A DNA stretch of 64,000 nt from Geosiphon pyriformis (taxonomy: Eukaryota; Glomeromycota; Glomeromycetes; Archaeosporales; Geosiphonaceae): the NCBI GenBank assembly GCA_016748015.1, contig JAAOMT010000523.1:124001-188000 (forward strand), written 5' to 3'. Made by a program: the position numbers and the translations under genes. Below the pieces are notes generated by a model. It searched no databases. It had not been told where the DNA came from and saw only the letters and a program-made list of their open reading frames with translations. This document shows positions 1 through 10,699 of the stretch, one piece after another. How positions within the stretch are numbered: the first letter of the stretch is position 1; the number at the start of each line of letters is the position of its first letter.

Positions 1-2
1 AC

Positions 3-859
3 GTCGTGAAGGAAATTGTCGATGCCTGTCGAGCCAACGATGTTACTGATTTAATAATATTGCACGAGCATCGTGGGGAACCTGGTCAGTACTTAAGTTT
101 TCTCAAAAACATTTAGTTCTTGGTATTACAATATCCTTTATGTAGGCTTTTTAGGTTTTGAAGAAATTGGATTATTAATCTCTATTTTTGCATTCCTTAG
201 ATGGATTTGTAGTTTCTCATCTTCCTTACGGTCCCACTGCTTTTTTTTCTCTTCACAATGTCGTTTTACGACATGACATTAAAGACGAGGGAACCGTCTC
301 TGAAGCATTTCCTCACCTGATTTTCAACAATTTCAATTCAAACTTGGGAAAAAGGGTACCTCCCACTTTTTTAGTATCTCACCGCACAATCAGATTATCT
401 CATTTGTTTCCTTCTTTTTGAAAAGGTAATGAATATACTTAAATATCTATTTCCGGTGCCTAAGGAAGACAGCAAACGAGTCATAACATTCGCTAATGAT
501 AGCGACTATATTTCATTCAGGTATCTAATTTTTGCAATTATAAATCTCTGCGGTTTTTTAATGTATTTCAATATAAAGACTTTTATGTAAATATATGGAT
601 TTAAAGACATAATGTATTTGTGAAAATGAGCCATAAAGACGTTCAATTGGCGGAGGTTGGACCAAGATTCGAGATGAGAGGTATTTATCTCGGTTCTTTG
701 ACCTAAGATTACGTCAATTTCCCTAAAATCTGTTCTCAAATTATGTCTGACTTGATAGTGTATGAGATTAAATTGGGCACCGTTGATCTCAAAGACGCAG
801 ATGTTGAATGGGTCTTAAGGCCTTATCAACGAACGGCAAAAAAACGAGATCAACTGTGA
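3..859 (+). CDS. IMP4: U3 snoRNP protein Imp4 (Brix domain), 3' part
   Basis: Imp4 is a Brix-domain component of the U3 snoRNP/SSU processome that acts in the nucleolus in early 18S rRNA processing. Five exons can be read: 3-84, 201-355, 426-520, 607-680 and 759-859, all joined by GT-AG introns in frame. The product contains HEHRGEP, then [35 protein letters not shown] and [12 protein letters not shown], and ends in [20 protein letters not shown] before TGA. This order is the Brix core and C-terminus of Imp4. The N-terminal part lies upstream of the window. It is convergent with COX11, with 231 bases between the two stops. I see no break. The match is to remembered family sequence, but the motifs are distinctive. 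Confidence 0.92.
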
Positions 860-1090
860 TTTCCAGATCTGAATCTAACTAGGACAAGTAACAGAAACCC
901 GGGTTCAAATCTCGAATGCTATATAATCGAATTCGTGGCTAGCTACTTGAAAATAAGCCCTCATAATAGTTGTGCCATCACATAGATGTTGGAACCAAGT
1001 TTCCATTATTATCGTAGCGTGCCTAACGGAGAGAAAAGTGGTTAATTTACTGTATTTTAGTACTGAAGGCAGAATAAAAGGTCGATTTTC

Positions 1091-1861
1091 CTATACCTTG
1101 AAAAATGTATATGATAATGTAACTGTCTCGACATCTCTCATCAAGGGATCGTTATCAATTTCCGGATCCAAAAAAAAGAACACAGGCATGTCTACTTGTT
1201 CCCCAGCTCGCAATTTTTGCTCTTCGAAACAGAAACATTGAATTTTATTAAAGTATTGTCCGACCTTCATCGGTGTAACATTGTAAGTGGCGATACCAAT
1301 AATATCTTGATCTGACAAGTTTTTTGCCGTATAAAACGCGAGAGCCGTCTCTCCCGGCAAAACATAAACTTCACGTTGTTGTGGCATAAATTTCCATTGT
1401 AGCGCGACTGAAGTATCAGCATTGAATGTAATTCTAATCCTACGAGAATTTGTCATTGGCACAAGACGATCAGGGCTGAATTTGCTGGTATCTGTGTTAG
1501 GTGTTCCTACAAATCCTGTGATTTGACAGAACATCCGATAAAGTGGAACAGCAGCATAGGTGAAGCCTAAACCAAAGACTAACAAAGCAACAGTGTACAG
1601 TAACAGGGAACGATTTTTGGCTTGATAATGACTCTGGAAAGTTGTCCTTCGATTTTGTCTCGACTGATTTAAGTGTCCAGAGGTATTAACTGTAGTCGTA
1701 GAACTTGAAAAGTGCCTTCTTGAGAACAAGGCAACATTAAAAACTTTTGAAAAAGATCGAAAGGGTATTAAGATTAAAAGATTTGGTGATAGTTCCGATG
1801 AGTGATGAAGCCGAGAAACCACAGAATTATAAAATCTCGATCGTCGAAAACTCTCCTGCAT
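1091..1861 (-). CDS. COX11: Cytochrome c oxidase assembly protein Cox11 (CtaG family)
   Basis: Cox11 delivers copper to the CuB site of Cox1 at the mitochondrial inner membrane. This is a single open frame of 256 residues without introns, from ATG to a stop after YTFFKV. Residues 1-80 are basic and Ser/Arg-rich, as expected of a mitochondrial presequence. Residues 86-108 form one transmembrane helix (LLLYTVALLVFGLGFTY), followed by AAVPLYRMFCQITG with the conserved Cys112. The copper-binding motif CFCFEEQ is at 209-215, so all three functional cysteines are present. The C-terminal beta domain includes PVFFFLDPEI. Length fits fungal Cox11. It is convergent with IMP4. No unusual features were seen. 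Confidence 0.96.
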   Translation of the reverse strand: MQESFRRSRFYNSVVSRLHHSSELSPNLLILIPFRSFSKVFNVALFSRRHFSSSTTTVNTSGHLNQSRQNRRTTFQSHYQAKNRSLLLYTVALLVFGLGFTYAAVPLYRMFCQITGFVGTPNTDTSKFSPDRLVPMTNSRRIRITFNADTSVALQWKFMPQQREVYVLPGETALAFYTAKNLSDQDIIGIATYNVTPMKVGQYFNKIQCFCFEEQKLRAGEQVDMPVFFFLDPEIDNDPLMRDVETVTLSYTFFKV

Positions 1862-2210
1862 AAAAGGACTAGTAAGTCAAAAAAATTAAAATGTAACTTT
1901 GATAAACAATAGTCCAATTTTACCTGTTTTAAAGAGCGATTTTTTGGTAAAAGAAAGGAAACTGGTGAGACTCGAAATATTATTGCGTGCCGATGCCAGA
2001 ATCTTTGGATTATAACGAAAGAATTCATTGACATTAATATCTTGACTCAATTAATAATTAAATAGGCCAACTAAAAATTATCAGCATAGTAAGTTAGCAT
2101 AAATAATAAAAATAGATAAATCTCTTATGTGACTATATAATTAATTATATTTAATTGATTTTTATTAAGTCTAGTACTATTTTAATTGAATAAATATTAT
2201 AAATTTAAAA
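1862..2210. other. Intergenic, upstream of COX11
   Basis: AT-rich DNA between the COX11 start and the poly(T) tract that ends the neighbouring LINE. It presumably holds the COX11 promoter. I see no coding segment with conserved sequence and no RNA gene. Confidence 0.6.
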
Positions 2211-2228
2211 TTTTTTTTTTTTTTTTTT
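2211..2228 (-). repeat. Poly(A) tail of the LINE (T18 on plus strand)
   Basis: Eighteen consecutive T on the plus strand directly beyond the 3' untranslated region of the minus-strand LINE. It marks the element's 3' terminus and is the expected product of target-primed reverse transcription. Confidence 0.75.
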
Positions 2229-5034
2229 ATACATTTAACGAGTGAGGTCCAAACACTGCCTAGTATCATACATCAAAAATTGATCTAAACTAGATGTGAA
2301 TCATGCATTTTTCACACGTAACCAATCACTTAAGCCAATCAGAACAACACTAAGCACCTAAATAAACCAAGACAGGGTCCCCAATACCTGAAAAAAATAA
2401 ATAAGATTTATGAAAACCAAAACCAATACCAAATGCTTTAACAATACTTAGCAATTTAACCACACTAGCAAAAAGCATTGAAGACAGTCCAGAAACTGAA
2501 ACTAAAACCAAACCATCAACTGGTATCAGTCTATTTCTTTCTATGAAAGCATAATATTTAGTATGAACCAACTAAATCTTATCTCTAAAAATGAAACTGA
2601 AGTCACACACAAAGTTTACAATCTTCTAAACTGCTATTTTAGAACCACCAAAGACAGATACAGCCTCTTAAAGCCAATTTTTGAAGACAAAGCTCTTACA
2701 AAAAGCTGTATATACTATAACATCTATAATACAGGAAAACAGAAATTAAGACACACATAAGAAAGAAAGAGAAAAACCAGAAAGCACACCCCAAACAGCT
2801 ATATGGACATTCAATAATTGATGGCAAACAGAATTATTAACCACACAAAAAAAAGCATAGTTTAAGACCTTAATATTGCCACAATACAAACACAACACAC
2901 TGGAATAACACTTGTTATATAGATGCTTCTAAACACCAACAGGTAGCTGATAATACAAGATCTTCATAAAATATATGCAAACATTAACAGTAGGTTTACT
3001 AGTAAAACCAGCAGCCATGTGTAAATTAGGATGCTATATTAAAAATAAGCTAAGCCAATTAATGTCTGAGAGCAGATTATCATTCAAAACTTTAGAACCA
3101 GAACCAACTTCTTAATATATATGATAAACAGTTCAAAAGATCCCACAAACAAAATATTTAAAATTATCAGAGATGACACCACTCTTAATCAAAATACAAT
3201 GTTCTTCCAAGCAGGAAGGAAAGTACCAAAGAGAAAGAGAAACAGCATTGACAAATGCATCAACATATTTATTACTTAAAACTCCTGAATGACCTTTTAC
3301 TTTGTGCCAGCTAACATTTAAATTTTTCTTTTTAATGACATTCATAATGTGTTGACATTCAACCCAACACCAATTCTGAAAATCTGAATACACTAGATTC
3401 AATTCTGACTTATACACATCCAAGGCAGCTTAACTGTTTGTAAAAAAGTAAACCAAATTAAGAAAGAAAACACACTCAAGAGCCAGAACAATAGTCTATA
3501 ACTCTGCCAAAGTAGAAGACATCAGACCAAAAACTCTGACTCTTAAATCTAAGCCTAAATTTTTAAAAAAAACTGCAGTACCAGCTCTTATGTTAGCACT
3601 TCTTAAGTCTTTTAGAAATTTATTCATAAAGACTGTAAGCCACAACATCCAACAACTGATTACAAACAAACCCAAATTCATAAGACTTTAAAACATTTAA
3701 AAGCTTAAAAGCATCTAAAGAAAAAAAACAAACAGAAAAAAAAGCTATACTACTCAGAAATTCAATAGAAAGCTTAAACTAATTAAGAACAAAACCACAC
3801 AGGTCCAACCTCTTTCAATATTTAAAGATCTTCCAATTGAAAATAGTACTATTACAATCATAAAGCTGTTTCACAAAAGCAATGCTATATCACCAAAGCA
3901 AAGAGAGAAACCTAAAGAAATTGGACTTGTTAAGCACCTTTAACATGAAAGTATCACCCCAAAAATGGAAAGCATTGTTTATTGAACCACCCAAAGACAA
4001 ATTGTATTCATGAAAAACATGAATCACATCTGCCAAGAAGTTATTAGACAGACTAATCTTGATGTAAGCTGGAGAACTCAAAGGATACACCAGATACCAG
4101 CACAAAGTTTGCAAGTCATGAGACTTGTAAGAAAACAATTAATCCAATATCTTATTAGAGTTCACAAAACAAACAATAAAAGCCAACTTGCTCTTAGTCT
4201 AAACTTGTTCAAAAGTCTTAAGACCATACAAAAAAGGATGATAGAATGCTTTATTAGGGAAATTAAGAAACAGACCAGTCTTCAATTTTAGGCTCTTACA
4301 AATCAAAGCATTCTTGCATATACTAATAGGCATAAAGCTGATGTTTGATAATTAACAATAGAATAAAAAACTGCTGATATCAAATAAAAAAACTGTTTAT
4401 TTGAAATGGCCTTTTTTAGAACAAGGTTGAAAAAAAACCAGACATTTGAATGCATTTTGGCCAAGTTGGGCTTTGATAATTCCTCAGTAGACAGAAAAAT
4501 ACCCAGATAATAATAAAAATTTTTCTTTTTGGCAATGAAGATAAGCAAATCACTAATTGATAATAAAGAGCTTCTGATTTTCCAATTAATAGAAATAGCC
4601 ACAGTCTTATTATTATTTATAGAAATGTCATTAATATGAAAAAAATTACTGCAATATTAAGAATGTATTAAGTAGCAATTTGACTGCTATTAACCCAAAT
4701 AATATTATCAACAAAAACACCAATAGTGAGAAAAAATGTCAATCCAGCTTGGAATTCTATATAACCAGTTTTAGCAATAAAATAAGAGTTCAACTTATAC
4801 TCACACATATTTTCTTGTTTCTTAACTTTACATAAAAGAGGATTATAAAATATGTACCAGAGAAGAAATAAAAACATTTTCTTCTAATCCAGACTATTAT
4901 GCACTCAATATCTATCTGTTAATTCAAAATCAGTCATAATTCAATTAACATGATTATTGTAAATGCCATTGAAAAATCTAATAAACCTGTTACATATTTT
5001 TATCTTGATCAAGCTTTTTCTAAAATGCTCTCAT

Positions 5035-5901
5035 TGTTACGGGATGGTTTTCTTGTTATATTTAATTGCTGATATCCCGCTTTAATTGCAATCAGTTTTT
5101 CGTGAGTTCCTCAATTCTATTTGTGTGATAATGTTACTGTTACACTGAAGGCTTTCTTTTTACTGTTGTGATGTAAGTTATTCTTTAATTCTTGATTGTT
5201 GTGTGTGTTTATGTACTTCTTCTCAAAGGCTGAACTGAAATCTACCCACTGTCTGGGGTCTTTTCTGAGGCTATCCTTGCAATTGCCTGATGTGTTTCTC
5301 TAATCTAGAAACACAGAATGTTAATGATCTTTAGCGCTTTTCTAATTCTCACAATAAAGCTTTTATCAATTAGTAACAACATGAATAATCTTGATCAAGG
5401 ATTATTCTTCCAAGGGATTCAGTTGATGAATGATAGTTTCATTCAATAAATAATACAAGTAAGTTTCTTAATACTTTGGATTGTGATAGTTCCATTTTAA
5501 ATATTTTTTTTCATTTCTTTTTGATTTTTAAAGGTTTCTTGGGATATTTAATTTGAAAGTATGATTTAAAGTGGAGTTTGTTGAATAAAATTGGATCTGT
5601 TGCTTGATAAGTTATGATTTTTATTACTTGATTGATTATTTCCCAATATTAAAACTACTGTATATATACATGTTTGTAGTTCTACAAGAAAATACTTTCT
5701 TTTTGATATTTCAACCTGGTGTTTGCTGCTATCACCAGTTGGTGTTGGCTGCTATTGTGAACTGGTGCTTGCCACTATCGCGAGATGGTGTTTGCTACTA
5801 TGTTAATCATTACCTTTCTAAGATTATTACTGTGCTATATTATGATTGAATAGTTTGTATTATTTTTATGATTCTTTTTGCTAAATTCTTAAACCATAAT
5901 A
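5035..5901. mobile_element. 867-base insertion inside the LINE RT, class unknown
   Basis: The LINE protein reads up to V-R-stop (where family members have V-G-W) just right of 5905 and resumes with E-H-F-R-K-S-L just left of 5031, so the DNA in between is foreign. The four bases TCAT occur on both sides (5031-5034 and 5902-5905), as expected of a target-site duplication. The insert begins TGTTACGGGATGG and ends AACCATAATA, has no ORF with recognisable protein, and carries a 23-base tandem repeat at 5718-5802. The TG start resembles an LTR, but the other end does not finish in CA and I see no inverted termini. It could be a diverged solo LTR, a SINE or another non-autonomous element. Confidence 0.7.
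5718..5802. repeat. 23-base tandem repeat, about 3.7 copies
   Basis: Successive units start GGTGTTTGCTGCTAT, GGTGTTGGCTGCTAT, GGTGCTTGCCACTAT and GGTGTTTGCTACTAT, each 23 bases apart. The repeat lies within the unexplained insertion in the LINE. Confidence 0.85.
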
Positions 5902-6813
5902 TCATCTAACAGAATCATAGACTTTGCGCATATTTTACAAGACCAGTTAGAGTTTGTGGTTCTTTTTCAAAACATTCTTAATAACTGAATCAATAACAAA
6001 AATAGAAGACTGCATCATTATATTTTTTAAAACTGAGAAATTATTCCTTCATAGAACATTATAAGCACTGTACATAGAAGAGATTCTATTTAAGAGAATT
6101 TTGGACAAAATCTTACAGATAGTCTCAATCAAAGCAATAAGTTAAGTATTCATAAAAACTTCTTCCTACTTATATGACTTGGAAATCATTAAGATCCAGG
6201 CTTCTTTTTAAGTATTAGACACCAATTTATGAAACAAACAAGAATTTAAAAGCATCAAAAGCATATTCAAAACTGACTTGTTATAATACTTTCAAAGCTC
6301 ATTTAAGACCCCAAAAAAACCAGCAGCTTTGCTATCAGACAGATTAAAAACCACATTGAGCAATTCATCAAAACTAATTAAAATCATTATATTTAAAAAA
6401 GCATTATCAAAAATGTATTCTAAAAGCTGATATTGATGAGACCAATTATCAGAAAAATCCATCATAACTTTACACTTTCTAGTCTAGTCCTTCATAATCA
6501 CATTCATTTTGGTCTTAACAAAGTTGGATTCCAGAATCAGCTCATTTTCAATGACCAGATGGTCCAAAACCATCTTCCGAAAAGAATGCTTCAGCATGTT
6601 CCTGATTATGTAACTCTTATTGACTGCAAAATTTTTTATTTGTTTATTAATAGTTGACCTAATTTTTGACTTCTCAGCTTATAAAGATTTAGCAAGCTTA
6701 AAGGTGTAATATGATTTTCTAATACTGAAAAGAACCAAATATACACAATCAAAATCTGTACCAAAATCTAACAGAGTCTGAACAAACAAAGCCTTATCTT
6801 TGTTCAAAGACAC

Positions 6814-7671
6814 TGTTACTCATAGAAAATAGGAATTATAGTAGTATATATTAGCCAATCAGAAATAGACATAATAAAATAGAAAATTCCAGGATTCCTC
6901 TCAGAGGAATTATAGGATTTTGAAAATTACAAGATTCTCATATAAGGAATTGCAAGATTCTAGAATTCCAGGATTTCTTTCGAGAAATTGCAGAATTTCA
7001 GAAATTTCAGGATTCCTGGCAAGAAGAATAGAAAAATTGAGGAATCTCAAATATGTATATATAGCAATAGCATTAGAAGCAAAAAAAACAGACCTCTTAG
7101 TTTAGATTTTATCTAAACAACCTTTTAATTCACAAATATCAATAAATAATTATTTGTTATCTCAATCTACTCTTCACTATCAACATTTTATGTTGATAGT
7201 AACTGATACTTAACTATACTAGAACAATAATTCTTAATCACAGCTATTAACAAAATACTAACATTCATTGTTTTGGCTTATTTCTTTCTTTTTTTTTCTT
7301 TTATTTTGTTATTTCTTGTTGTTAACTAATTAATTAAAGATTAAAGCACTGAGTTATTGACGTCAAAGATTGTTTGGTAAAAGACCTCTGCAAATAGGTA
7401 AAACATGTAAAAAATATGGATTGCTTATTAAAAAATTGCCAGCCACCAAGCCAAGAAAAAAATTGACAAAATTGTGATTCCAGAAGACTACTAAAAACAA
7501 CTATTGAATCTCTGTCCATTATACAAAAAACTCAATCTAAATCTTCAATCAATCTAAAACTTTCAAATACAAACAACTTTCAGATATTACCAACATCAAT
7601 TGTATTAGTTATTAAGCCCCAAGTTACAGGTTTGTTATTTAATTCGAGATCCCAAATAATCACCTATAACA
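6814..7671 (+). mobile_element. Ty3/Gypsy long terminal repeat, plus orientation
   Basis: An 858-base LTR beginning TGTTACTCATAG and ending CACCTATAACA. It aligns along its length with the 5' LTR at 54483-55348: the CCAATCAGAA box, the block of GGATTCC/GAATTCC motifs (6888-7040), a TATATATAGCA stretch, and the ATTGAATCTCTGTCC segment. The left flank is the LINE. The right flank is the middle of an oppositely oriented Gypsy RT gene, so it is not a normal terminal repeat of that element. I see no target-site duplication (left ACAC, right GCAA). Confidence 0.88.
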
Positions 7672-10662
7672 GCAAAAGTGTTATAGAGTCCAAAAAACAT
7701 CATATTAAACTCAAAGTTTTTATTTTGGGTGGTAAACACCATTTTTTTTTTGTTTTTGGGATTTATTTCAACCTGCCAATATCTATTGGCTAGATCTAAT
7801 GATGAAAACCATTTTTTGTTTTCTAAATTGTTCAAAATTTCTTGAATGAGAGGTGTGGAGTAGCTATTTCCTCAGATGATATTGTTTAGCTTTCAGTAGT
7901 CTACACAGAATCTTATTTTTCCGTTTTTCTTGGTAATCAAGACTACTGGAGAGGACCAAAGGCTTAGTAATTCTTTAATCAAGCCATTGTCGAGCATTCA
8001 TTGTACTTTTTGCTTAATTAGATTGTCACCAGATAAGAGCACTTGGTAAGTCTACTATTTAATAAGTTATGCATCTCTCATATTAATCTGATGTTTTACA
8101 ATATCAGTACATCTAAACTTATTTTTACTGGTAAAGACATTGGCATATTAATTCAAGTTGCATTTGCTAGAGAATATTTAAGTTTTCTAAGTGTAGTTTG
8201 TCAATTTCTTTTGGTGTGAACAAATAACTTTTTTTTGGCAAGTTCTATACTTGTAAGGTAATATCACAAAATAAGAATAGCTGTGCAAAATTTGGAATGA
8301 GCTGGGGTTTTTTGGGATGTTAAATGTCTGGTGAGATGGAACCAATGAGAGTCTCTTTGGGGATTTCAATAACATCTTCTGTGAAGTTGTAGATGGAAAT
8401 TTTGAAGTGTTTATGGGCTTTGGTTGATAGGTATAGATTAGCAATATTGGCTAAAAAACAGATTTTAGAATTGGCTTCAAATAACAGAGCTTGATCTTGG
8501 ATTTTTTAATTCACCTTAAGAATATATTGTCAGTATGAGGGGATAAAAATAATTGTGTTGATGTAGATAAGTTTTATCTGGTCACTGTTTTTCTCTGTGA
8601 AGTTGACTAATACGTTTTCTCTTCTACTTAATCTAAACCCATTAATTCCTTGGACAGTGAGACCTAATTCTTCTTGGGTTGTTACCAAAGTTAATTGGAG
8701 TATTTTGATTAGGGATAAGAAGATAGCTTGGACAATTTTTTCTTGTGATTCTATTTTGTAGAGTTTGTCTGAATTGTTCTGTAGCATTATGATAATGTTT
8801 CCTGTATAATTAACATTGATAATTTCTTTTTTTATATTGATTCTTTTTTTGGCCAGACTGGATCAAAAGGCAACTTGTATCATTGTACTAACAGAAATTT
8901 TTAATGCTATCTTAAGATCTATTTTTATAAGAGAATATAGGGCTATAACTATAAGTGATTGTCTGAGATATCATAGATTAAAACCAGCATTAGTGTTATA
9001 TGCTCTTTCAAGACAGATTCTTTTTTCATTGTCACTATACCATTTTAATTCTAATTCTTTGAAGAAGTCAGAATACATAAGATACTGCTCTGTTTTAGTA
9101 TTCTTAGTTGGATCTTGAAATAACATGTCTTTGGTGATTAATTTCTCTTCTACTTCAGGCTCAGGTAGTTCAATAATTGGATATAGTTTTCTTGGAGGCA
9201 GGTTGAACATAAGATCACATTTGTTGCAGTACTGAAAGTGACAAGGGATTAAACAATGATTGCACAGTTTTATGTTTAAGTCAACTAGTTACTGTTTTTG
9301 CTCTTCTTAAGTCAAAATCAATTCCTGGTATTGATCTTAAAATGCATTTGGGTTATCTGTGAAAAAATTTTCTGTAATGTAGTCAGATTTATTGTATTCT
9401 GGTGTAAACAAATTTTCTTTGATTTCTCGTATTTCACCAAGTGTGGCATCTTCGGCTTTGGCATTCACTATTCTTTATATTTTATGTTCATTGTGCAGAT
9501 AACCATCCAATCTACTGAGTGCTTGTTTTCAGGTGTTTTCGATCGGAATTCCTTTTTGTACCCAATTATTAATCAAGATAATGTATTAATATGCTTCATC
9601 ATATGTTTCTCCTCTATCAGGAATATTGTTCCATAGTCCTTCATCTGGTAGGATGTTACTATAGGCAAGACATGATGTATTGTCCTATTTATCTTGTTAT
9701 TTTGGTTTGTCAAATCTTTTTAATACACAAGGTTTGCAATAATGTTTGGTAATAGTTGGTCATTTTTTATTATCTTTAATACATATACCCATAGAAGATA
9801 ATTTTTTCTCATAGTTAACACAAATTAATTTTGGGATTTAATACTATTGACTTTTTTGACTTAAAGTGAGATAGTTTGCAGGTGTCAATTGTAGTTCTTC
9901 TTCTGCTTTTTCTTTGTTTTTTTTTTCCCAAGTTGGTGGTAGAGGTAATTCTGCTCAATAATTGTCAGCCCAAAAAATTTGATAGGCCTTTATTGTTGAT
10001 AGTGGTATTAAGTCTTTAAATTTAATCAGTGGTTTTTCTGGGCTTTGAGCTTTGAAGTGTCCACATATAGCTGGAACTCATGCATGTTGTCTGTTAAAAA
10101 TAATCTGTAGTTCTTGTGTATTTCAGTTAATGGTGGTATTAACTTTGGCTAACCAATTGTTTTCTATAAAGACTTAATATTGGGTGGTTTCTATAACAAG
10201 CACTTTGTTGAAAATTTGAATTCCATTGATTTTAAAGAAGAAGTTGTTAATTTTTTCTATCAAGATTTTAGTATTTTTGTTTGTGGTTATGATTTGGGCA
10301 ATAGCTGTATGGTCTATTTATCAACCTAGTTGATCCATGAGTTGCTTTGTAATTATACTACCTGCTGATCTACTATTGAGAATTAATTTAATGTCCATGT
10401 TTTTAACTTTAACATTAGTATACAGAACAGTTATTGGTTTATTCTGATTAATGGTAACTCTACTGAAAAGGCTATTGGTGTTTAGATTATTAATGTCAAA
10501 GGAGAAGATGGTAGCAAGAGTGGTGTCTTTAATAATAGTGGTAGGTAAAATGGTATTGTTGGTTTGATTTTGACTCAAAAAATTGGGCATTTTTCTTACA
10601 TCCTTTCTTTCTAATAATATAGAGCTAAAAAAATCCTGGTTTTCAATAAAACCAAGATACAA
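7672..10662 (-). pseudogene. Gypsy pol relic (copy B): protease, dUTPase-like domain, start of RT
   Basis: Minus-strand pol in element order. The protease region is 10321-10662, with LILNSRSAGSIITKQLMDQL (active-site D changed to N). Then comes the Cys/acidic linker and a dUTPase-like domain: NAGFNL near 8975, EKIVQAIFLSL near 8700, and a motif-5 remnant at 8620-8660. Next is the RT start, WFSSLDLANRYWQVEINPKN (7760-7830) and KNFEFNMMFFGLYNTFA, which is cut at 7672 by the plus-oriented LTR. The rest of RT, RNase H, integrase and the 3' LTR are absent. Stops and frameshifts are frequent. Layout matches the plus-strand copy at 57600-60880. Confidence 0.83.
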
Positions 10663-10699
10663 AACTTGATTTGGATATCTATTTGATGCTGGTCAAGAT

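Larger units (their letters stand above)
2211..6813 (-). mobile_element. Decayed LINE (non-LTR retrotransposon), ORF2 portion with poly(A) tail
   Basis: A minus-strand LINE relic. Its 3' end is a T18 run at 2211-2228 on the plus strand, which is a poly(A) tail on the element's own strand. Reading leftwards from 6813 the order is: linker before RT, RT, RNase H, then a C-terminal Cys-containing domain, ending near 2350. It is interrupted once, by a foreign 867-base segment at 5035-5901. The 5' side stops abruptly at a Gypsy LTR (6814), so the endonuclease and ORF1 are missing here. The same family lies on the plus strand at 50789-54482. The sequence resembles abundant LINEs I recall from Rhizophagus; that attribution is from memory. 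Confidence 0.9.
2350..6813 (-). pseudogene. LINE ORF2 pseudogene: reverse transcriptase, RNase H, C-terminal domain
   Basis: Readable pieces on the minus strand, in element order: a linker ending in KSYYTFKLAKS (about 6700-6820); DSKAAGFFGVLNELWKY (near 6310), the start of RT; NMRKVYDSV (near 5920); after the insertion KSLIKIKICNRFIRFF (near 4990); MTDFELTDRY and the RT active-site region VFVDNIIWVNSSQ (4668-4720); YLGIFLSTEELSKPNLAK (about 4450-4510); RNase H pieces GLMSSTLAEL (3496) and SWHKVKGHSGVLSNK (about 3250-3310); LPVGV and a Cys motif SVLCLYCGN (about 2880-2960); and the C-terminus GIGFGFHKSYLFFSGIGDP (2350-2571). Many stops interrupt the frame. The catalytic FxDD of RT reads FVDN, so the enzyme would be dead even without the stops. 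Confidence 0.88.

Noticed and set aside
895-915. tRNA-like B box (GGTTCAAATCT) between IMP4 and COX11
   Set aside because: The T-arm pairs only partly and no A box, anticodon arm or acceptor complement lies at the right distance; the would-be 5' half overlaps the last IMP4 exon.
1774-2034. 86-residue minus-strand ORF overlapping the COX11 N-terminus
   Set aside because: Different frame from COX11, no recognisable content; COX11 starts cleanly at 1861.
5035-5901. Reading the insertion as a normal solo LTR of the Gypsy family
   Set aside because: Length is similar and it begins TGTTAC, but the rest does not align with the five Gypsy LTRs here and the far end is AATA, not CA.
6433-6657. 74-residue plus-strand ORF
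   Set aside because: Antisense to readable LINE ORF2 sequence on the minus strand.
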